Source of the DNA: Labyrinthula sp. Ha
Lineage: Eukaryota > Sar > Bigyra > Labyrinthulida > Labyrinthulaceae
Direction of reading: 5' to 3'
Assembly (NCBI GenBank): GCA_015227615.1
Contig: JAALGZ010000109.1
Location: 1 to 28,159 of the forward strand
DNA length: 28,159 bases
Shown one piece after another: positions 23,292-28,159 of the stretch. Made by a program: the position numbers and the translations under genes. The notes beneath the pieces were generated by a model. That model was not told the DNA's origin and made no database searches. It was given only the letters and a program-made list of their open reading frames with translations. Each line of letters opens with the position of its first letter. The first letter of the stretch is position 1.

Positions 23292-24383
23292 TTAAGAGTT
23301 AGATATATAAAAGTGAGTATTATGATAGTAATCAAGAGTCTCTTTAATTATTTGACTATCAGACATGTACGGTAATAAGTTGATAAGATTTTGAATAGAA
23401 GCCGCTACTCTTAGAGTACCAAACTCATAAAAAGGACTTCTCATCAGATAAAGACTAAGTAGACTTACTCTTCGCAACAATTCACCACTATTTCCACTTT
23501 TCAAAATATTCATAAAAACATTTTCTCCAGTTGCGTTACTAAAACGTAGAGATATAATATCCACCAAAAGACTGCAACACCATAAGACCCAATTCATACT
23601 TTTATTTTTTTGCTTCCTTATGACTGTAAAAGCCACAGCATATAATAGAGGACGAAGTATATATAATACTTCGCCATAAAAGACATGATTCTTAAAATAA
23701 GCTTCCTCAGACTTTAGTGCAGTAATACTTTTTTCTTCGGCTCTTTTGCCTCTCATTTCCTTCATTTCTTTGATCTCGACTGAATTTGTCAAATTAGACA
23801 TGTTTTGAGGTAACCTGATAACTTTTCCCGTTCTTGGTCCAATCCATACAACATCCTCCTCGGTCTTCTGTGTTGATGAAGCTCCCACAACAGCTTCATC
23901 CGATTTCGCGTGAGCTTTTTCCTTGTGCTTTTGTTCTAGATAAAGTTTTTTCGGTTCGTATCTACCGTTCGATTTCAGAAGTATTGGATTTGAGCTTATA
24001 CTGGACCTCCATTTGAAGAGTAGTAGGCGAAGAAAAACTTTCAATACCTCAAGGAATATAATGAAACGAGTTTTAACATGCTCTGGATGAAAGTGTTTAA
24101 TAAATATCTCTGTTGCTACCTCACAATTTCCAATAATTGTGAGCAGCATAGACAAAGTTCTTATGCTTTTCGAGAGTTCAACTTTGGGAGAATATATAAT
24201 GTGTTCGTTCAGAGTAGAAAGATTCCCAACAAAGGAATAACCTACTTCTGTTATCACCTCACTATATTGACCAGTTCTACTGAGCGGGGCCAAGAGTAAA
24301 ATCATTCTTGAATATTCTTCTAATCGTTTAGCCTTTTCAGGATTTTCCCTGACATATTTTTGATATTTCTTTAATACATCCAT
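23292..24383 (-). CDS. PEX16: Peroxisomal membrane biogenesis protein PEX16
   Basis: A 363-residue protein in a single exon, a little longer than human PEX16 (about 336). PEX16 is an integral ER/peroxisome membrane protein that helps recruit PEX3 and insert peroxisomal membrane proteins. Matching features are YVRENPEKAKRLEE at the N-terminus, STLNEHII near 56-63, a hydrophobic segment at 106-125, GPRTGKVIRLPQN at 182-194, YGEVLYILRPLLYA at 236-249 running into a second hydrophobic stretch, a third at 264-280, LLRRVSLLSLYLMRSPFYE at 302-320, and the ending HFYISNS. NEHII, GEVLYI-RPL-Y and YIS-S recall plant PEX16/SSE1 more than the animal protein. A charged, low-complexity insert fills 145-230. 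The start is ATG at 24383, directly preceded by an in-frame TAA, so it cannot extend upstream. It looks intact and functional. Confidence 0.92.
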   Translation of the reverse strand: MDVLKKYQKYVRENPEKAKRLEEYSRMILLLAPLSRTGQYSEVITEVGYSFVGNLSTLNEHIIYSPKVELSKSIRTLSMLLTIIGNCEVATEIFIKHFHPEHVKTRFIIFLEVLKVFLRLLLFKWRSSISSNPILLKSNGRYEPKKLYLEQKHKEKAHAKSDEAVVGASSTQKTEEDVVWIGPRTGKVIRLPQNMSNLTNSVEIKEMKEMRGKRAEEKSITALKSEEAYFKNHVFYGEVLYILRPLLYAVAFTVIRKQKNKSMNWVLWCCSLLVDIISLRFSNATGENVFMNILKSGNSGELLRRVSLLSLYLMRSPFYEFGTLRVAASIQNLINLLPYMSDSQIIKETLDYYHNTHFYISNS

Positions 24384-25133
24384 TTATTTGGATAATGTAT
24401 TACCCAAAATATATCTTCATTTAATGGAAGAACATAAATCATATATAGGAGTCTCCAACAGGAATTTTGGTAATTATTAAATTCTCTACATTTTAATTTT
24501 TCTTAGGTATTGCATATTTCCAAGCTTCTTTGACCAAAATCTTTTCGAAAGCTTTCTATTGATAAGTGCAACGCCAGATAAAAGCGACGACGCTTTTCCG
24601 ACTGGATTATTCGCGGGCGCGGTACTGAACCATCCAGAGGTGTTGCATCGATGTGAACTTTATTTGTTGCTGACACTTGCGCCGATCTGGTGATTGTTCG
24701 AAAGCATCAGGTTTGATTTGTTGAAAATTTCTGTAAATGTGTATCACCCATATTTTCCCTAAAGATCAATTCTGATAATTCCTTGATTTTTTTTTATTTC
24801 TACCAAATTTATTGATGCTTAGAATGTAATCAGAATCAATTGAAACAAATCAAAGTACCATATTTATTATTCATATTAAGAATGAAAAAAACTGTTTTTC
24901 ATTTATTGATAATAATTTTAAGATCCACGACAACTAGTAGGTTAATTTTGAGATTTTAAACGGGAAAAATGAATGAAATGAATACCCAAATTAACTAAAA
25001 ATGAGTAGGGTTAAGTATCATGAAGTACTTAATGGAACCTTTCTCTACGCTTCTTTAAAAGAAACTTATCGTTGCGCCGATTAAATGGAATTTTGTATGA
25101 GAGGTTACTCGAATACCCTATTTATAAGTGACA
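24384..25133. other. Upstream flank of PEX16, no gene seen
   Basis: About 750 bp of AT-rich DNA should contain the promoter of the PEX16 unit, which is read leftwards. A small less AT-rich island lies at about 24570-24710 (cgcgggcgcggt and neighbours). I find no tRNA boxes, no ORF of note and no clear TATA element that I would defend. Confidence 0.5.
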
Positions 25134-25212
25134 CTTAATATGTATAGTCCTGAGAATTACCTCAAAGATCGTAGTGAGAATAACTACTGTACCGTTAGGA
25201 CACGTGAAATAT
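25134..25212 (+). repeat. 78-bp dispersed direct repeat, copy 1
   Basis: This copy matches 28013-28091 in the same orientation with about three substitutions over the first 69 bases and one small length difference near the end. The core, from attacctcaaagatcgtag to ctgtaccgttaggaca, is identical. It opens with a TATA-like run (cttaatatgtatag) and lies just upstream of the LINE endonuclease fragment. It may therefore be the conserved 5' leader or promoter of that LINE family, or a flanking repeat. Confidence 0.8.
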
Positions 25213-25240
25213 ACACGCGGCATGTGATTGGTTGAATTTT
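25201..25240. repeat. ~40-bp imperfect inverted repeat, left arm
   Basis: Read on the opposite strand, this segment aligns to 27954-27995 with about 32 of 40 matches and a two-base gap. Shared parts are tacacgcggca, attggtt and aatttt. The pair encloses 2.8 kb that includes the LINE fragment. It could be the terminal inverted repeat of a degraded DNA transposon, or two scattered copies of a short repeat in opposite orientation. I see no target-site duplication at its outer edges. Confidence 0.55.
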
Positions 25241-25247
25241 TGTGAGA

Positions 25248-25745
25248 ATGATAATTTATGGCATAGGTAAAATTAAAGCATTAATGAAATTTAAATTTTG
25301 GGCACGAAGCAAGACAACCAGTTACATGTCCTTGCCTCAACGGAGCTGCTTGACTTCGACCTCTACAGAGGATCTAGAGTGTGCGAGCCAGCGTGAACAG
25401 AGGCTACATCTAGTTTCTGTTAACGTAGGTGGTCTTACTACAACAAAACTTAACCTTTTAGGAGAAAAAACTGAGCAACTGTCAGTTTTGATGTTACAAG
25501 AACTACATGCAAGCGGTTAGAAGATGTTGAGGGAAAAGGTGAAGGTCAGCAGCAGCAAAGATAAGTGGTTTTTCTCAAAACCACCTACTGAAGCTGCAGG
25601 CGTAGCGACCTACTTGGCTGAAGAACTTGCTTGCAACGTTTCTACAGTTCAAAGTACTAGCGACAGGATCCTGAAAGTAGTTCTCCAAGGCACTGACAAG
25701 AAAAAGATGAAAAGAGAAGGATGTTATCTTTTAGATGAAGGTTAG
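25248..25745 (+). pseudogene. Broken non-LTR retrotransposon (LINE), AP-endonuclease fragment
   Basis: The frame from ATG at 25248 gives LHLVSVNVGGLTTTKLNLL followed by LMLQELHASG, the start of an APE-type endonuclease (the LQE-H box carries the catalytic Glu). An in-frame TAG lies at 25518-25520. The same frame then continues to 25745 with AGVATYLAEELACNV and SDRILKVVLQG, the next conserved block of such endonucleases (usually G-GVAIL...., then R-L-V). Only about 165 residues remain: the catalytic Asp/His blocks further on, the reverse transcriptase and the 3' end are not seen. It is a dead, truncated copy. I cannot name the clade from this part alone. The repeat at 25134 may be its 5' leader. 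Confidence 0.75.
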
Positions 25746-27480
25746 GTACACAAGTGAGTAGAATGGTGCTGAAGAGTGAAGAGAAACTGCGACTTTAAAT
25801 ACAGGATCAAGAACACCGACCACGGGCAACTATCCAGAGCAAGTAGCAAGATACCGTGGCAGCACAAGTAACACGACTGAAAACAACAACTGTACTTGAA
25901 AGTTATTACAACCTTAACCAGCAGTGGAACACAGCTCTCTCTATCCCCAGAATACAGCCAGAATCGACCTCTCTAACTCCATCCCAACCCAAAACATCTG
26001 AACATCCAAACATCCAACACCCACATCCTGACCCTGGAACTGGCTGGAACATTCAAGATACACCTCCCTTGGACCCCTATTAACCTCAGGAAACAAGAAT
26101 ATACCTTTCGCGACCTTGGATCGACCCCAGCTAAAACCCCGATGCACCAGAACGACCCTGGGATCCAACACCACCACATTCCAGTCAAAATCAGCACAAA
26201 CCGCTCGAAAGCTTGTTCAGAGATCTATCATAAGATTCATTGTAGCCCTCAGAAACGTCATTGACACTTCCCATCGTCTGCTTCGGCCTACTTGGCTCGG
26301 CAGATATGAATTTCAATCCTTTTTCAATTTTGATTGATTTAAGATTGAGGTTTTGGGAAATCATTTATGGAAAACCTTGAGTAATGCAACCTTGGGCGAA
26401 TGAAATCAGGTATCCTGGAAAACTGAGCAATAAGAAGCAAAGAAAAGGACAAGATATTGATAGTAACAAGAAGCATAGTAAGTGGTATAACGGAACCTCG
26501 AAAAGTTAAGAGTGTAGTAAGTACCAGGCTCGTAGAAGGTTAGGCCACTAGGCCCATTTAATCCTTAATTAGCTAACTAACTAATGACATTTGTAGTTTC
26601 AGGATTTCAAATTTGGGTCATATAGCCAAAATCATATTTTACGAAAATTTTGAGGTAGCGGGGTTGAAAAGTGGGCCATTTGGCCCAAAATCAGAAAAAA
26701 CAAAGAAGGAAAAACTGCAGAAAATTGAGAACTGTATTGGGAACCTACTTGAAAATGAAAAGGTCCTAGAAAACGCTCCAAAAACAAGAGAGCTAGAAAT
26801 CTAAGTACATTTTGAAGTTGCTACAGAAATCGAGATGTTTTTGCACCTTTCAACAGTTGCAAACGGTTGTTTCAAGTGGTTCAATAGGACATCAGTACTC
26901 TTTACTTTAGAAATTAAAATTTTAAACTTAAGTATTTTAAACATAACAGAAAATATTGTAGTGCTATTTTAGTTATTGTTCTTTTTTTTCTCTTTTCTCG
27001 TAAATATAAATTCAAGGAATAACTTATTTTTTATCATAGTTCCATTTTCTTATACTTTGAGGAAACATAAAGGAGGCTGGGAACAAAGTGAAGTGTACTA
27101 GAAGATAACAAATAAATATTAATAGTTCAGAAACAATAAAATGTGATGTTGCCTGACCCTAGCGTAGCAGGGAACCTTTCATGCTCCCCACTTCTTTAAA
27201 AATGGCCCCCATGACTTGGCCCTCCTTTCCCAATCGGCCCTCTATGAAGATGAGGATGGATTTAAATCTTTTTCCATAGGTTGAATACAGAAACTTGTAA
27301 ATATGTGTAGAAGTTAATGATTAAATATATGAACTGACATAATTAAAGGTTTAAAACAAATGATTTTGAAAACTGAAATTCAGAAGATTTAGATTCTTGT
27401 TAAAATTAAAATTAAAAACTTAAGTGGGTTGATGCTTTAATCTAGGTGCAGTTTTTTCTAAAACTTTAATCCGCTTTTAT
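25746..27480. other. Non-coding, repeat-derived-looking region
   Basis: I find no gene in this stretch. Its frames are short, and those at 25856 and 26613 start at GTG and TTG. From about 25890 to 26160 the plus strand is strongly C- and A-rich and G-poor (cccaacccaaaacatc, then several catccaa repeats), unlike the rest of the window. This may be decayed retrotransposon or simple-sequence DNA. Another C-rich patch is at 27150-27245. A perfect small hairpin (gggcca-tt-tggccc) lies at 26673-26686. The remainder is ordinary AT-rich sequence. Confidence 0.5.
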
Positions 27481-27486
27481 TTTCTT

Positions 27487-27700
27487 TTTCATATTTTTGC
27501 TGTTAAACTTCCATCCCTTTTCGCTTTATTTTTCATATTTTTGTTTGACTGATCTTGCATCGATATTTTGGTGGAGAATATTTTTGTTTGACTGATGTTG
27601 CATCGATATTATGGTTGAGAATATTCTTTTTTAAATGAATTTACATCGATATTTTGGTTAAGAATATTTTTTTTGACTGACCTTGCACCTTTTTTAAGAA
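27487..27700. repeat. 43-bp minisatellite, about 4-5 decayed copies
   Basis: The anchor (g/a)catcgat occurs at 27557, 27600 and 27643, with a decayed copy (gcacc) at 27685, giving spacings of 43, 43 and 42 bp. Units read roughly tgtttgactgat-ttgcatcgatattttggt-gagaatatt. An earlier, more diverged copy sharing ttcatatttttg starts near 27488, 44 bp before the matching point of the next. It is T-rich on the plus strand and non-coding. Confidence 0.8.
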
Positions 27701-27816
27701 TCTTGTTTTCAAAATCTTCTTTTTCATATTCTTTTTCATTTGACTTTATATTGTTTTTCATTTGTTTTTATTCAAACCTAAGAAATAAAAAAAAGAATCA
27801 TTTTTTTTTACAACGA

Positions 27817-27884
27817 GTGAGAGGCACTGCCTGCCTCTCACAGCTTTTTTAAACCTCTCTTGGAGGTTGCGATCCTTTGATCGT
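27817..27884 (+). other. Cluster of three perfect hairpins (candidate structured RNA or transposon end)
   Basis: Three inverted repeats follow one another. The first is gtgagaggca-ctgcc-tgcctctcac at 27817-27841 (10-bp arms), followed by a T-run. The second is aacctc-tcttg-gaggtt at 27852-27868. The third is cgatc-cttt-gatcg at 27870-27883, followed by tcttttc. I recognise no known RNA family. The runs of T after the stems resemble RNA polymerase III stop signals, but no A or B box is visible nearby. Whether this segment is transcribed is unknown. Confidence 0.35.
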
Positions 27885-27953
27885 CTTTTCGTCTGCATTT
27901 CTTGATTGTTGGATTGTGCTTTCTGAATTTACTATGGTATAATTGGCCATTTC

Positions 27954-27995
27954 AAAATTGAACCAATAGATTGCCGCGTGTAAATTACACGCGTG
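27954..27995. repeat. ~40-bp imperfect inverted repeat, right arm, with 19-bp palindrome
   Basis: This is the partner of 25201-25240 in opposite orientation. It holds a CCAAT pentamer at 27963-27967 and a perfect palindrome cgcgtgtaaattacacgcg at 27975-27993 (9-bp arms, one central base). Eighteen bases beyond its outer edge the second copy of the 78-bp direct repeat begins. Confidence 0.55.
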
Positions 27996-28012
27996 TAGAA
28001 AAAGTAATACCG

Positions 28013-28091
28013 CTTAATATATATAGTTCTGAAAATTACCTCAAAGATCGTAGTGAGAATAACTACTGTACCGTTAGGACATGGTGAAATA
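28013..28091 (+). repeat. 78-bp dispersed direct repeat, copy 2
   Basis: This is the second copy of the segment at 25134-25212, 2879 bp away and in the same orientation. After gtgaaata the two copies part. Here the sequence continues acagtagtagctattgtaccgt, which repeats the preceding ctactgtaccgttagg in altered form and also pairs with actactgt at 28059-28066 as an 8-bp stem. The window ends 68 bp later, so any element that starts here runs off the edge. Confidence 0.8.
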
Positions 28092-28159
28092 CAGTAGTAG
28101 CTATTGTACCGTTAAGGCTTGGGGGAAACATTGGAATAGTAGCCCGCTATATCGTACCA

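Noticed and set aside
23273-23335. N-terminal extension of the 1088-residue protein with a hydrophobic leader
   Set aside because: The extension begins at TTG, not ATG, and its hydrophobic look comes from reading the 3' end of PEX16 in another frame.
24560-24720. tRNA or other small RNA gene in the GC-richer island upstream of PEX16
   Set aside because: No cloverleaf and no B-box-like ggttcgaatcc could be found on either strand.
25941-26197. Open frames on the minus strand opposite the C-rich segment
   Set aside because: Low stop frequency follows from the biased composition; the predicted peptides are low complexity and show no domain.
26613-26804. 63-codon lysine-rich open frame
   Set aside because: It starts at TTG, resembles no protein I know and has the composition expected of A-rich DNA.

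Overview
This is an AT-rich nuclear segment of a eukaryote. Two long genes without introns and a very tight gene pair suggest an intron-poor lineage, probably a protist. The PEX16 protein carries motifs that I remember from plant PEX16/SSE1 (NEHII, GEVLYI-RPL-Y, LYLMR-PF, a C-terminal YIS-S). The second gene contains an ASH/MSP-like fold typical of ciliary or centrosomal proteins. I cannot name the species.

Layout: (1) 1-17985 is one continuous head-to-tail satellite array of a ~353-bp monomer, about 51 units. It runs off the left edge of the window and ends abruptly on the right. It contains recently duplicated blocks, a local two-monomer higher-order repeat, one ~100-bp internal deletion and one unusually eroded patch. 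(2) 17986-20005 is single-copy AT-rich DNA in which I see no gene. (3) 20006-24383 holds two minus-strand genes transcribed towards the satellite: the peroxisomal biogenesis gene PEX16 first, then a 1088-residue beta-rich protein with at least one ASH/MSP-like domain. Only 19 nt separate the PEX16 stop from the next ATG. (4) 24384-28159 is gene-poor and repeat-derived. It has a broken 5' fragment of a non-LTR retrotransposon (AP-endonuclease domain), a 78-bp direct repeat present twice 2.88 kb apart, a ~40-bp imperfect inverted repeat just inside it, a 43-bp minisatellite and a cluster of three perfect hairpins.

The two protein genes are ordinary host genes. Their spacing suggests a polycistronic or otherwise co-transcribed unit, but their roles (peroxisome membrane assembly, and probably cilium/centrosome) are not obviously connected. 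I see no rRNA, tRNA, CRISPR, toxin or defence system, and nothing I would call a new biological system. The most interesting points are the fine structure of the satellite array, the almost zero spacing of the two genes, and the nested direct/inverted repeat arrangement around the LINE fragment.
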